NCBI RefSeq assembly: GCF_003853415.1
Contig: NZ_QTPP01000016.1
Location: forward strand, 62,001 to 126,000
Direction: 5' to 3'
Length of the DNA stretch: 64,000 nt
Origin: Burkholderia sp. Bp9142
Lineage (GTDB): Bacteria > Pseudomonadota > Gammaproteobacteria > Burkholderiales > Burkholderiaceae
Below are positions 27,847-36,402 of the stretch, piece after piece; within the stretch, counting starts at the first letter, position 1; every line of letters begins with the position of its first letter. The position numbers and the translations under genes were made by a program. The notes beneath the pieces are model-generated. The model ran no database searches. It saw only the letters and a list, made by a program, of their open reading frames with translations, and was not told the origin of the DNA.

Positions 27847-28122
27847 ATGAATACCGTCGAAGTCCTCAGCCGCACGGAAACGATCGATCAACTGGACGTG
27901 ATCGACGGCGCCTCGCTGATCCGGCGGCTCGTTTCCGAGCGCCGCACGCCAGCCGCACGTGAAGCCGCGTGCGTCGACAACCCGCCGCTGACGCTGTACG
28001 GCGCATTTCGCCAGGGCGTCACCGATCACGCGGCGCGACGCGCGAATCCGTATCGTGCCGGCAGCCGTTTCTGGGCGCTCTGGGAAGAAGGCCGTATCGA
28101 AGCTGAAACATCGGGTCGTTGA
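27847..28122 (+). CDS. Rmf/CrpP-like small protein
   Basis: 91 residues. ATG 27847 follows GGGAGG by six bases. The C-terminal half has the spacing of the ribosome modulation factor/CrpP fold: Gly in AFRQGVTDHA, then NPYRAGSRFWALWEEGR (Asn-Pro-Tyr, aromatic Trp, terminal Glu-Gly-Arg). The N-terminal ~45 residues are an extension without known motif. Rmf-type proteins bind 100S ribosomes in dormancy; CrpP-type proteins were described as small phosphotransferase-like resistance factors. The sigma-54 promoter immediately upstream suggests nitrogen or stationary-phase control. Assignment to the family is by motif only. Confidence 0.6.
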   Translation: MNTVEVLSRTETIDQLDVIDGASLIRRLVSERRTPAAREAACVDNPPLTLYGAFRQGVTDHAARRANPYRAGSRFWALWEEGRIEAETSGR

Positions 28123-28176
28123 CGCGATCACGCGCGCCGGCCCTGTCGCGGCAAGGGGCTGACGCGCCACGCGGCG

Positions 28177-28190
28177 CGCCCGTACGGGCG
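28177..28190. terminator. Perfect GC palindrome after the Rmf-like gene
   Basis: CGCCCGTACGGGCG is a 14-base self-complementary stretch 55 bases after the stop, extended by further near-complementary bases. It could act as a hairpin terminator, but it has almost no loop and no T-run. The rest of the 28123-28352 gap shows nothing else. Confidence 0.25.
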
Positions 28191-28352
28191 TGCGTATCAG
28201 CGCTGCAACATCGCGCGGCTGCTCCGGCTGCGCATGCCACGCGTTAGCGCGCAGGCTGGTGGACGGTGTTCGGCATCGCCGGCACCGCGCCCGCCGCGCG
28301 GCGGGCGTTTCCCGATAAGATGGCGGATTCCCGTTCGTCGAACGATGCCGCC

Positions 28353-29390
28353 ATGACCGCCTCCTCCGCACACCGAAATCCCATCCACTGCGAAATCGAT
28401 CTCGATGCGCAAGGCAAGCATGCGGGCTACCTGCGCCTGCCGCATTCCGTGCATCGCTCCGCATACGGCTGGCTGCCGATCCCGATCGCATCGATCCGCA
28501 ACGGCGACGGTCCGGTCGCACTCGTGATGGCCGGCAACCACGGCGACGAATACGAAGGCCAGATCATCGTGTCGCAGTTGATGCGCGAGATCGGCCCGGA
28601 GATGGTCAGCGGGCAACTGATCCTGCTGCCGATGGCGAATTTCCCCGCGGCCGATGCGGGCCTGCGCGTGTCGCCGCTCGACGAGGGCAACCTGAACCGC
28701 AGCTTCCCCGGCGACCCGACCGGCACGCCGACGCAGATGATCGCGCACTACATCGAGCATGCGCTGCTGTCGCGCGCGCAGTATCTGGTCGACCTGCATT
28801 CCGGCGGCAGCTCGCTGCTGTACCAGGGCGGCAACATGCTCGCGATCGACCCGCTCGACGACGACGAGGCCGCGAAGCTCAACGGGCTGCTCGTGGCCTT
28901 CGGGTTGCCGAACGCGCTGCTGCATGCGCCGAACCCGGTGCATTCGGCATCGGCCGCGCGCCGGCAAGGCGCGATTTCGATCGTCACCGAGCTCGGCGGT
29001 GCGGGGATGGCCGATCCGTCGCTGATCCGGCTCGGCCGCCACGGGCTGCTGCACTACCTCGGCCATATCGGCCTGCTGCGCGGCGCGCTCGTGCCCGACG
29101 CGCCGCCGACCGTCACGCGCTTCCTGCGCGTCGACGGCGATCGCCACTTCGTCTATGCGTACGAACGCGGGCTGTATGAACCGCTCGTCGAACTCGGCGA
29201 CCAGGTGAAGGCCGGGCAACCGGCCGCGTGGGTGCACTTCCCCGATACGCCGCTGCGCGAACCGGTGCTGCATCGCTTCAAGGGCGACGGCGAAGTGGTA
29301 TGCAAGCGCGTGCCCGCGCAGGTGCGGCGCGGCGATTGCCTGTTTCAGCTGGCGGAGGCGTCGACGCCGCCGCGTGTCATCGGCCAATAG
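28353..29390 (+). CDS. M14-family deacylase (succinylglutamate desuccinylase/aspartoacylase type)
   Basis: 345 residues from ATG 28353; an in-frame ATG at 28320 would add 11 residues, and neither start has a strong ribosome site. The zinc ligands are visible: HxxE in GNHGDEYEG and the third His in VDLHSGGSS. A C-terminal beta-barrel part (GDQVKAGQPAAWVHFPDTPL) is typical of this group, which hydrolyses N-acyl amino acids such as N-acetyl-diaminobutyrate or N-acyl-aspartate. No ectoine or arginine-succinyl pathway gene is adjacent. A link to the N-acetyltransferase cluster 1.1 kb downstream is possible but only inferred; mqsRA lies between them. Confidence 0.8.
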   Translation: MTASSAHRNPIHCEIDLDAQGKHAGYLRLPHSVHRSAYGWLPIPIASIRNGDGPVALVMAGNHGDEYEGQIIVSQLMREIGPEMVSGQLILLPMANFPAADAGLRVSPLDEGNLNRSFPGDPTGTPTQMIAHYIEHALLSRAQYLVDLHSGGSSLLYQGGNMLAIDPLDDDEAAKLNGLLVAFGLPNALLHAPNPVHSASAARRQGAISIVTELGGAGMADPSLIRLGRHGLLHYLGHIGLLRGALVPDAPPTVTRFLRVDGDRHFVYAYERGLYEPLVELGDQVKAGQPAAWVHFPDTPLREPVLHRFKGDGEVVCKRVPAQVRRGDCLFQLAEASTPPRVIGQ

Positions 29391-29465
29391 GCCAAATCCG
29401 GATCCCTCTCCTTTCCGTGCTGTCTGCCGGTAATGGCGGACGGTACGCGTGCGCCATTAACCAAC

Positions 29466-29493
29466 TTGACAAATTAACCCTTTTGGTTATGAT
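29466..29493 (+). promoter_or_regulatory. mqsRA promoter with overlapping operator
   Basis: TTGACA (29466-29471), a 16-base spacer and TATGAT (29488-29493) form a near-consensus sigma-70 promoter. An inverted repeat TAACC-CTTTT-GGTTA (29475-29489) overlaps the -10 and resembles the AACCT-N(2-4)-AGGTT site bound by MqsA in E. coli. A start about seven bases after the -10 coincides with the mqsR ATG (29499), so the message is probably leaderless. Confidence 0.75.
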
Positions 29494-29498
29494 CGCAG

Positions 29499-29795
29499 AT
29501 GGAAAAGAGCACGCCTCATTGCAAGCTGTCCCGGGTCAAGGCACTCATCGAAATCGGCAACGTCCGATTGACCACGAGTGCGGTGTTCGGTGCCCGGCAA
29601 CTGGGTTTCACGGAAAGGGAGGCGATCGGTGTCGTGATGTCGCTGGACACCGCTGATTTCTACAAGAGCATGACGACCTACGCCGACCACACGATCTGGC
29701 AGGACGTCTATCGGCGTCGCACAATGAACGGTGACGTGTATCTGAAACTGACCGTGGTAGACGACGTATTGATCGTGTCGTTCAAGGAGCGATGA
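29499..29795 (+). CDS. mqsR: MqsR-type mRNA interferase toxin
   Basis: 98 residues, exactly the E. coli MqsR length, and the same opening pattern (MEKSTPH). The RelE-like fold is conserved, with the catalytic set Lys56, Gln68 and Tyr81 present (DFYKSMTTYADHTIWQDVY, then GDVYLKL). Members cleave mRNA, mainly at GCU/GCA. The stop overlaps the mqsA start (ATGA at 29792-29795). There is no ribosome site before ATG 29499, and the predicted transcription start falls on the ATG, so translation would be leaderless and weak compared with the antitoxin. Toxin-first order is normal for this family. Confidence 0.95.
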   Translation: MEKSTPHCKLSRVKALIEIGNVRLTTSAVFGARQLGFTEREAIGVVMSLDTADFYKSMTTYADHTIWQDVYRRRTMNGDVYLKLTVVDDVLIVSFKER

Positions 29796-30199
29796 AAATG
29801 AAGTGCCCTGCGTGCGGTGCCGCGAAGCTGGTCCGTGATACCCGAGACATGCCTTACACGTACAAGGGCCGCTCGACGGTCGTTCGCGATGTAACCGGCG
29901 ACTTCTGTCCGGCTTGCGGCGAGTCTGTGCTTGATATCGACGAGGCAACCCGCCTCGGTGACGCGATAGGCGAGTTCAACAAGCAAGTGAATTCGACCAT
30001 GGTCGACCCGAGGTTCATCGCGAAGGTCCGCAAGAAGTTGATGCTGGATCAACGCGAGGCGGCCGAGCTATTCGGCGGTGGCGTCAATGCGTTCTCGCGC
30101 TACGAAACCGGCAAGACGAACCCGCCGCTTGCCCTTGTGAAGTTGCTCAAGATTCTGGATCGCCATCCCGATCTGCTTGCCGAAGTGCGCGCGGCCTGA
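29792..30199 (+). CDS. mqsA: MqsA-type antitoxin and repressor
   Basis: 135 residues, or 133 from the second ATG at 29798 (MKCPACGA), which matches the E. coli start better. The N-terminal zinc domain has two CPAC motifs (four Cys), and the C-terminal Xre-type helix-turn-helix includes GGGVNAFSRYETGK, with the Asn and Arg that contact DNA in MqsA. It neutralises MqsR and autorepresses through the palindrome in the promoter. GGAG lies just before the start, a much better translation signal than mqsR has. Translationally coupled to mqsR. Confidence 0.95.
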   Translation: MKMKCPACGAAKLVRDTRDMPYTYKGRSTVVRDVTGDFCPACGESVLDIDEATRLGDAIGEFNKQVNSTMVDPRFIAKVRKKLMLDQREAAELFGGGVNAFSRYETGKTNPPLALVKLLKILDRHPDLLAEVRAA

Positions 30200-30214
30200 C
30201 ACTCCGTTCGGCAT

Positions 30215-30251
30215 TGCGCATGCATCGAACAGGAAATTCGACGCATGCGCA
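30215..30251 (+). terminator. Strong hairpin after mqsA
   Basis: Fifteen-position stem with a single mismatch: TGCGCATGC then TCGAA on the left, TTCGA then GCATGCGCA on the right, loop CAGGAAA. It begins 15 bases after the mqsA stop. The tail (CCTTCCTC) has few Ts. The rest of the gap to the acetyltransferase start at 30509 holds no gene I can support. Confidence 0.55.
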
Positions 30252-30508
30252 CCTTCCTCATCACCACCCCACTCCCCCTGCAAGCCTTCTGACCTCCCCC
30301 GCGAAATCCTTATCGAAATTGCTTCGTTCGCCTTTGCCGTCCGCACCGCTAACGTGTTCCAAACGGCGGCGGCACGCCGGATGTCTCGCAGGATCCCCGG
30401 CGGCCGCCGCCATCACGACAACCGCGTCGCGATAACGGAACAGACCGGACGGGCCGTGTGCCCCGCCCCCGCCAGGACCGTCCGCATCGCACGCCTCTCG
30501 CGGTGCCC

Positions 30509-31069
30509 ATGGCCACGAACGACCGCATCATCGACACGACGCCGCTCGACATCCGCGCCCAGCCGCTGATCGACGCGCTGATCGACGAATACGCGACGCG
30601 CTACGACGCGTACCGCCCCGACAGCCGCGCGTCCGCACGCGACGAGCTCGCGCGCTACCCGGCCGAGCTGTTCTCACCGCCCGAAGGCGCGTTCGTGCTG
30701 CTGCTGCGCGACGGCGAGACGATCGGCGGCGGCGCGTTCAAGCGCTACGACGCGCAGACCGCCGAACTCAAACGCATCTGGACCCGCGCGAACCTGCGCC
30801 GCCAGGGGCTCGCACGCCTGATCGTCGACGCCCTCGAACTGCGTGCCGCGCAGCAGGGCTATCGACGCGTGTACCTGACCACCGGTTTTCGCCAGCCCGA
30901 AGCGTGGGCGCTGTACGACCGCACCGGCTATACGCGGCTGTTCGATTCGTCGATCGACCCGGAAGCGTACTTCCACCTGCGCTTCGGCAAGGATCTCGCC
31001 GATCCGTCGCGCAGGTCGACGCTCGCCGACCTGTGGGCACCGCTGCCCGAAGCCGTGCTGCCGCGCTGA
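30509..31069 (+). CDS. GNAT N-acetyltransferase
   Basis: 186 residues from ATG 30509. The GNAT core is clear: an LLLRDGETIGGGAFKRY strand pair, ELKRIWTRANLRRQGLARLI as motif A (the R-x-x-G-x-A acetyl-CoA loop), and QPEAWALYDRTGYTRL as motif B. It is the first gene of a six-gene same-strand run with an amino-acid-type ABC transporter and two flavin monooxygenases. That is the content of the B. subtilis ytm and yxe operons, where the acetyltransferase N-acetylates S-substituted cysteine before oxidative C-S cleavage. That role is inferred from context. Confidence 0.85.
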   Translation: MATNDRIIDTTPLDIRAQPLIDALIDEYATRYDAYRPDSRASARDELARYPAELFSPPEGAFVLLLRDGETIGGGAFKRYDAQTAELKRIWTRANLRRQGLARLIVDALELRAAQQGYRRVYLTTGFRQPEAWALYDRTGYTRLFDSSIDPEAYFHLRFGKDLADPSRRSTLADLWAPLPEAVLPR

Positions 31070-31125
31070 ACCGGCCGCCTCATCCGACTCCGTTCCCCAA
31101 GACACGACAACAACAGGACGCATCC

Positions 31126-32067
31126 ATGCAACGAGCCATCCCCTTCACGCCGCGTGCGCTCCGCACGCTGGCCGCCGCGCTGATCGGCGTGACCGCGATC
31201 GCCGCGGCCGCCGCGACCTTCGACCTGAGCCCCGAGCAGCGAGGCCGCCCGCGAGGCTCGGCCGACGCGGCCGTCGAGCGCGCGGTGCCCGCGTCGTTCA
31301 AGTTCGCCGAAGCCGGCACGCTGACGATCGGCGTCGCGCCGAGCCTGCCGCCGATCAGCTCGTATGCGACCGACGCGCGCACGGTGATCGGCTTCGACGC
31401 GGACGTCGGCCAGCTCGTGTCCGACAGCCTCGGCCGCAAGCTGAAGATCGTCCCGCTCGCGTGGGCCGACTGGCCGCTCGCGCTCGAATCGGGGAAGGTC
31501 GACGCGGTGATCTCGAACGTCACCGTCACCGAGGAGCGCAAGCAGAAGTTCGATTTCTCGACCTACCGCAAGGACCAGGTCGGCTTCTACGTGCGCAACG
31601 ACAGCAAGATCCAGTCGATCCGCGAACCGAAGGACGTCGCGGGGCTGCGCATCGTGACCGACGCCGGCACCAACCAGGAAAAGATCCTGCTCGCGTGGGA
31701 CCGCGAGAACGTCGCGCACGGCCTGAAGCCCGTGCAGGTCCAGTACTACGACGACCAGGCGATGCGGATCGTCGCCGTGCAGTCGGGCCGCGCGGATGCC
31801 GTGTTCAGCGTGAACTCGGTGCTCGCGTACCAGAGCGCGCAGCAAGGCAAGACGCGGCTCGTCGGCGCGATCAGCGGCGGCTGGCCGCGCACGGCCGACA
31901 TCGCGATCGCGACGCGCCGCGGCAGCGGGCTCGCCGATCCGCTGACCGTCGCGCTGAACGGGCTGATCAAGAGCGGCCGCTACCAGCAGATCCTCGAGCG
32001 CTGGAACCTCGCATCGGAAGCGATCGACCAGTCGCGCACGAATCCGCCGGGCTTGCCGAAGAGCTGA
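31126..32067 (+). CDS. ABC transporter substrate-binding protein, polar amino acid type
   Basis: 313 residues. N-terminal signal (RTLAAALIGVTAIAAAAATF), then a family-3 periplasmic binding fold with the hallmark GFDADVGQLVSDSLGRKLKI and a lobe-2 segment DVAGLRIVTDAGTNQEKILL. The C-terminus ENPPGLP-like motif (TNPPGLPKS) is shared with the second binding protein at 36403, so the two are paralogues. It should deliver a small amino-acid-like ligand to the fused permease-ATPase encoded 2.5 kb downstream. It starts 56 bases after the acetyltransferase gene. Confidence 0.88.
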   Translation: MQRAIPFTPRALRTLAAALIGVTAIAAAAATFDLSPEQRGRPRGSADAAVERAVPASFKFAEAGTLTIGVAPSLPPISSYATDARTVIGFDADVGQLVSDSLGRKLKIVPLAWADWPLALESGKVDAVISNVTVTEERKQKFDFSTYRKDQVGFYVRNDSKIQSIREPKDVAGLRIVTDAGTNQEKILLAWDRENVAHGLKPVQVQYYDDQAMRIVAVQSGRADAVFSVNSVLAYQSAQQGKTRLVGAISGGWPRTADIAIATRRGSGLADPLTVALNGLIKSGRYQQILERWNLASEAIDQSRTNPPGLPKS

Positions 32068-32108
32068 GCGTCGCCCCTTCCACGCCTTGCGCAGGAACGC
32101 CGAACACC

Positions 32109-33158
32109 ATGTCTTATTCGCTTTCGTTGCTGGACAAGAGTCCGATCGCCGACGGCGCGACCGCCGCCGATGCGCTGCGCTTCACGACGACCCTCGCACG
32201 GCGCGCCGAACAGCTCGGCTACGCGCGCTTCTGGGTCGCCGAACATCACGGCACGCCGGGCTTCGCGAGTTCCGCGCCCGAGATCGTCGTCGCGCACCTG
32301 CTCGCGCATACGTCGCGCATTCGCGTCGGCTCGGGCGGCGTGATGCTGCAGCACTACAGCCCGTTCAAGGTCGCCGAAACGTTCAAGCTGCTCGCCGCGC
32401 TCGGGCCGGGCCGCGTCGACCTCGGCATCGGCAAGGCGCCCGGCGGGCTGCCGCTGACCACGCGCGCGCTCCAGTGGTTTCACGACAAGGCGACGAAGCC
32501 CGACTTCGCGGGCCAGCTCGCGGCGCTCGACGCATTCCTCGGCTGGGGCGTCGCCGAAGATCATCCGCTCGCCGGCGCGGTCGCGATGCCGGTGCCGCCG
32601 CACGCGCCCGAACGCATCCTGCTCGGCGGCTCGCCCGACAGCGGCGCGCTCGCCGCGCGCCACGGCTGGCGTTTCTGCTACGCGGGGCACTTCAACGGCG
32701 ACGACGCGAACCTCGAACGCTCGCTGGCCGCATACCGCGACGCGGGCGGCACGCGAGCGCTCGTCGCGCTGTTCGCAGTCGCCGCACCGACCCGCGACGA
32801 GGCCGAGCAACTGATCGGGCCACTGAAGATCTTCAGGCTGCGGTTCGCCGGCGGCCAGAGCTTCAACCTCGCGAGCGCGCAGGCCGCCGCCGAATTCGCG
32901 CGGCAAAGCGGCGCATCCGACTACCGGATCGACGAGCTGCGACCGACCGTGCTGGCCGATACGCCGGAGCGCGTGCACCGCGCGCTCGACTCGCTGAGCC
33001 GGCGGCTCGACGTCGACGCGTTCGTGATCGACTCGCCGGTGACCGATTACGCGGCGCGGCTCGCGTCGGCCGAATGGCTCGGCGGCGCGCAGTCGATCAC
33101 GCCCGTGCAGGCGGCCCTGTCAGCCGAACCTTCCCTTTCCCCCGACCAGAACGCGTGA
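32109..33158 (+). CDS. Luciferase-like (LLM) flavin-dependent monooxygenase
   Basis: 349 residues from ATG 32109. TIM-barrel of the bacterial-luciferase family: LARRAEQLGYARFWVAEHHG near the N-terminus, SRIRVGSGGVMLQHYSPFKV, and GRVDLGIGKAPGG. This is the single-component LLM subgroup that includes B. subtilis YtmO. In context it is one of two flavin monooxygenases encoded between the parts of an amino-acid ABC transporter, so oxidation of an organosulfur or N-acetylated amino acid is likely. It needs reduced FMN from a reductase not encoded here. Seven bases separate it from the next gene. Confidence 0.85.
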   Translation: MSYSLSLLDKSPIADGATAADALRFTTTLARRAEQLGYARFWVAEHHGTPGFASSAPEIVVAHLLAHTSRIRVGSGGVMLQHYSPFKVAETFKLLAALGPGRVDLGIGKAPGGLPLTTRALQWFHDKATKPDFAGQLAALDAFLGWGVAEDHPLAGAVAMPVPPHAPERILLGGSPDSGALAARHGWRFCYAGHFNGDDANLERSLAAYRDAGGTRALVALFAVAAPTRDEAEQLIGPLKIFRLRFAGGQSFNLASAQAAAEFARQSGASDYRIDELRPTVLADTPERVHRALDSLSRRLDVDAFVIDSPVTDYAARLASAEWLGGAQSITPVQAALSAEPSLSPDQNA

Positions 33159-33165
33159 CGCTCCC

Positions 33166-34524
33166 ATGACGACCCGACGATCGATTCCCTTCGGCCTGAT
33201 GCTGCAAGGCGCAGGCAGCCACATGAACGCGTGGCGGCATCCGAGCAACCCGCCGGACGCAAGCATCAACCTCGACTTCGCGATCGGCATCGCGCGCAAG
33301 GCGGAAGCCGCCGGCATCGCGTTCGCGTTCGTCGCGGACGGCCTCTACATCAACGAGAAGTCGATCCCGCACTTCCTGAACCGCTTCGAGCCGCTGACCG
33401 TGCTGTCGGCGCTCGCGGTCGCGACCAGGAAGATCGGGCTCGCCGGCACGATCTCGACGTCGTACAGCGAGCCGTTCACGGTCGCGCGCCAGCTCGCGTC
33501 GCTCGACGCGATCAGCGGCGGACGGGCGGGCTGGAACGTCGTGACGACGCCGCTCGAAGGCACCGCGAAGAATTTCGGCAAGGCGCATCCCGACCATGAA
33601 CTGCGCTACGAGATCGCCGACGAATACCTCGACGTCGTGCAGGGGCTGTGGGACAGCTGGGACGACGACGCGTTCGTGCGCGATCGCGCGACCGGACGCT
33701 TCTTCGATCGCGACAAGCTCCATACGCTCGACCATCACGGCCGCTTCTTCCAGGTTGCCGGCCCGCTGAACATCCAGCGCTCGCCGCAGGGGCAGCCGGT
33801 GATTTTCCAAGCCGGCTCGTCCGACACGGGCATCGGGCTCGCGGGCAAGTATGCGGATGCCGTGTTCACGCATTCGCCGTCGCTCGACGAAACGGCCGCG
33901 TTCACGCGGCGCGTGAAGCAAAGCGCGGTCGGGCACGGGCGGCAGCCCGGCGACGTGAAGATCTTCCCGGGCGTCGGGCCGATCGTCGGCCGCACGGCCG
34001 CCGAAGCCGAAGACAAATACCAGGCGATCCGCGACCTGCTGACGATCGACGAGGCGCTCGCGTATCTCGGCCGCTATTTCGATCATCACGATTTCACGCA
34101 GTACGCGCTCGACGCGCCGTTCCCCGAACTCGGCGACGTCGGCCGCAACAGCTTTCGCTCGACCACCGACCGGATCAAGGCCGACGCGAAGCGCAAGAAC
34201 CTCACGCTGCGCGAGACGGCGCTCGCCGTCGCGACACCGCGCCCGAACTTCATCGGCACGGCCGAGCACGTCGCCGACGAGCTGATCCGCTGGCACGACG
34301 CCGGTGCCGGCGACGGCTTCATCCTCGGCTTCCCGGTGCAGGCCCAGGGCGTCGATGACTTCGTCGAGCTCGTGATTCCCGTACTCGAGGCGCGCGGCCG
34401 CTACAGCCGCGACCTGCCGGGCAGCACGCTGCGCGACCACCTCGGCCTGCCGCGCAAGGCGAGCCGCCATGCGGCACCCGGCACGTTGCACAAACAGGAC
34501 GACGCGGCCGAAGCGCACGCGTAA
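33166..34524 (+). CDS. NtaA/SnaA/DszA-family FMN-dependent monooxygenase
   Basis: 452 residues, typical for the family. Diagnostic segments: the N-terminal WRHPSNPPDASINLDFAIG, GRAGWNVVTTPLEGTAKNFG (the N-V-V-T motif with the following loop) and QAGSSDTGIGLAGKYADAVF. Members use FMNH2 to oxidise nitrilotriacetate, dibenzothiophene sulfone or, for the YtnJ/YxeK branch, N-acetylated S-substituted cysteines. The last seems most likely here because an acetyltransferase and cystine-type transporter share the operon. Substrate is inferred. Confidence 0.88.
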   Translation: MTTRRSIPFGLMLQGAGSHMNAWRHPSNPPDASINLDFAIGIARKAEAAGIAFAFVADGLYINEKSIPHFLNRFEPLTVLSALAVATRKIGLAGTISTSYSEPFTVARQLASLDAISGGRAGWNVVTTPLEGTAKNFGKAHPDHELRYEIADEYLDVVQGLWDSWDDDAFVRDRATGRFFDRDKLHTLDHHGRFFQVAGPLNIQRSPQGQPVIFQAGSSDTGIGLAGKYADAVFTHSPSLDETAAFTRRVKQSAVGHGRQPGDVKIFPGVGPIVGRTAAEAEDKYQAIRDLLTIDEALAYLGRYFDHHDFTQYALDAPFPELGDVGRNSFRSTTDRIKADAKRKNLTLRETALAVATPRPNFIGTAEHVADELIRWHDAGAGDGFILGFPVQAQGVDDFVELVIPVLEARGRYSRDLPGSTLRDHLGLPRKASRHAAPGTLHKQDDAAEAHA

Positions 34525-34583
34525 GACCGATGCGCCGCCGCGCGCGGCGCGCCCGACCGACCCGATCGACGACCTTCACCGAC

Positions 34584-36368
34584 ATGAGCGACACGACCCA
34601 TCTCGGCGGCGCGCTGCCGCCACTCACTTCCCCCGGTGTCCGCGACGCCGGCACGCGCCTGCGCATCGTGCCGGCCCGCCACCGGTCGCGCACGGCCGGC
34701 ACGGTGCTCGCGCTCGTGCTGATTGCACTCGCGCTGCATTCGATCCTCGGCAACCCGCAATGGGGCTGGCCGGTATTCGCCGAATGGTTCCTGTCGCCGC
34801 CGGTGCTGTCGGGACTCGCGCGCACGCTGGTGCTGACGCTGCTCGGCGCGGTGTTCGGCTTCGCGCTCGGCGCGTTCGTCGCGCTGGCCCGGCTGTCGCG
34901 CTCGCGCCTGCTCGCCGCGAGTGCGTGGACCTTCGTGTGGCTGTTCCGGTCGATTCCGCTGATCGTGCTGCTGCTGATCCTCAACAACCTCGGCTACCTG
35001 TACGAACACGTGCGGCTCGGCGTGCCGTTCACCGACATCGTGTGGTTCGACACGCCGACCACCGACCTGATCAGCCCGTTCCTCGCGGCCGTGCTCGGCT
35101 TGACGCTGAACCACGCGGCGTTTTCCGCCGAGGTGATTCGCGGCGGGATTCTCGCGGTCGACCAGGGGCAGCTCGAAGCCGCCGCGGCGCTCGGCCTGCC
35201 GAGCGGCCGCCAGACCGCGCGGATCGTGTTGCCGCAGGCGATGCGCGCGATCCTGCCGACCGCGTTCAACGACCTGATCACGCTCGCCAAAGGCACGTCG
35301 ATGGTCTACGTGCTCGCGATGCCCGAGCTGTTCTATACCGTGCAGGTGATCTATCGCCGCAATCTCGAGGTGATTCCGCTGCTGATGGTCGCGACCGTCT
35401 GGTACCTGATCATCCTGACCGTGCTGTCCGCGATCCAGGTGCAGGTCGAGCGCCACTATGCGCGCGGCGCGCTGCGCAACCCGCCGCCGTCGGCGCTGAC
35501 GTTCGTGCTGGCGCGCGTCAGTGCGCTGCGGCGGCGTGCCGCGGCACGCAACGCGACAGTCGCCGCGACGGCCCGCGACCACGCCGCGGCCGCGCCGGTG
35601 CCGCACGCCGGCGGCGAAGTTGCCGTGCACCACGTGTCGAAGCAGTTCGGCATGCAGCGCGTGCTCGACAACGTGTCGTTCGTCGCGCCGCGCGGCAGCG
35701 TGACGGTGATCGTCGGGCCGTCCGGCTCCGGCAAGTCGACGCTGCTGCGCACGATCAACCATCTCGAACGCGTCGACGACGGCTTCATCGACATCGACGG
35801 CGAGCTGATCGGCTATCGGCGCGACGGCGACGTGCTGCACGAGCTGAAGGAGCGCGACGTGCTGAAGCGGCGCACGGCGGTCGGGATGGTGTTCCAGAAC
35901 TTCAACCTGTTTCCTCACCTGACGGTGCTCGAGAACCTGGTCGAGGCGCCGGTCGCCGTCGCGGGCGTGACGCGCGATGCCGCCGAGCGCACCGCGCGCA
36001 CGCTGCTCGCGCGCGTCGGCCTCGCCGATAAAGCCGATGCGTATCCGCGCCAGTTGTCCGGCGGCCAGCAGCAGCGCGTCGCGATCGCGCGGGCGCTCGC
36101 GTTACGCCCGAAGGTGCTGCTGTTCGACGAGCCGACGTCGGCGCTCGATCCCGAACTGGTCAACGAAGTGCTCGACGTGATCAAGGAGCTCGCGCGCTCG
36201 GGCACCACGCTCGTGATCGTCACGCACGAGATCGGTTTCGCGCGCGAAGTCGCGGACAACGTGCTGTTCATGGAGCGCGGCCGCGTCGTCGAGTCGGGGC
36301 CGCCCGCCGTCGTGCTCGACGCGCCGACCCATCCGCGCACGCGCGCGTTCCTGTCGCGGGTGCTGTGA
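34584..36368 (+). CDS. Fused amino-acid ABC transporter permease-ATPase
   Basis: 594 residues. The N-terminal half is a HisM/GlnP-type permease with about five membrane helices and the EAA loop (EAAAALGLPSGRQTARIVLP). After an Ala-rich linker (about 300-350) comes a full GlnQ-type ATPase: Walker A GPSGSGKST, Q-loop MVFQNFNLFPH, signature LSGGQQQR, Walker B VLLFDEPTSALD and switch His in VTHEI. Normally these are two proteins. The fusion fixes a 1:1 permease:ATPase ratio and probably works as a homodimer. ATG 34584 is preferred; ATG 34530 would add 18 Arg-rich residues. It is served by the two flanking binding proteins. Confidence 0.9.
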   Translation: MSDTTHLGGALPPLTSPGVRDAGTRLRIVPARHRSRTAGTVLALVLIALALHSILGNPQWGWPVFAEWFLSPPVLSGLARTLVLTLLGAVFGFALGAFVALARLSRSRLLAASAWTFVWLFRSIPLIVLLLILNNLGYLYEHVRLGVPFTDIVWFDTPTTDLISPFLAAVLGLTLNHAAFSAEVIRGGILAVDQGQLEAAAALGLPSGRQTARIVLPQAMRAILPTAFNDLITLAKGTSMVYVLAMPELFYTVQVIYRRNLEVIPLLMVATVWYLIILTVLSAIQVQVERHYARGALRNPPPSALTFVLARVSALRRRAAARNATVAATARDHAAAAPVPHAGGEVAVHHVSKQFGMQRVLDNVSFVAPRGSVTVIVGPSGSGKSTLLRTINHLERVDDGFIDIDGELIGYRRDGDVLHELKERDVLKRRTAVGMVFQNFNLFPHLTVLENLVEAPVAVAGVTRDAAERTARTLLARVGLADKADAYPRQLSGGQQQRVAIARALALRPKVLLFDEPTSALDPELVNEVLDVIKELARSGTTLVIVTHEIGFAREVADNVLFMERGRVVESGPPAVVLDAPTHPRTRAFLSRVL

Positions 36369-36402
36369 TGCGCGCCGCTCCCCACCTGCGAGGCAACCGG
36401 CG

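Noticed and set aside
30177-30569. A 130-codon frame between mqsA and the acetyltransferase gene
   Set aside because: It overlaps the acetyltransferase start in another frame, contains the post-mqsA hairpin, and has low-complexity Arg/Ser composition.
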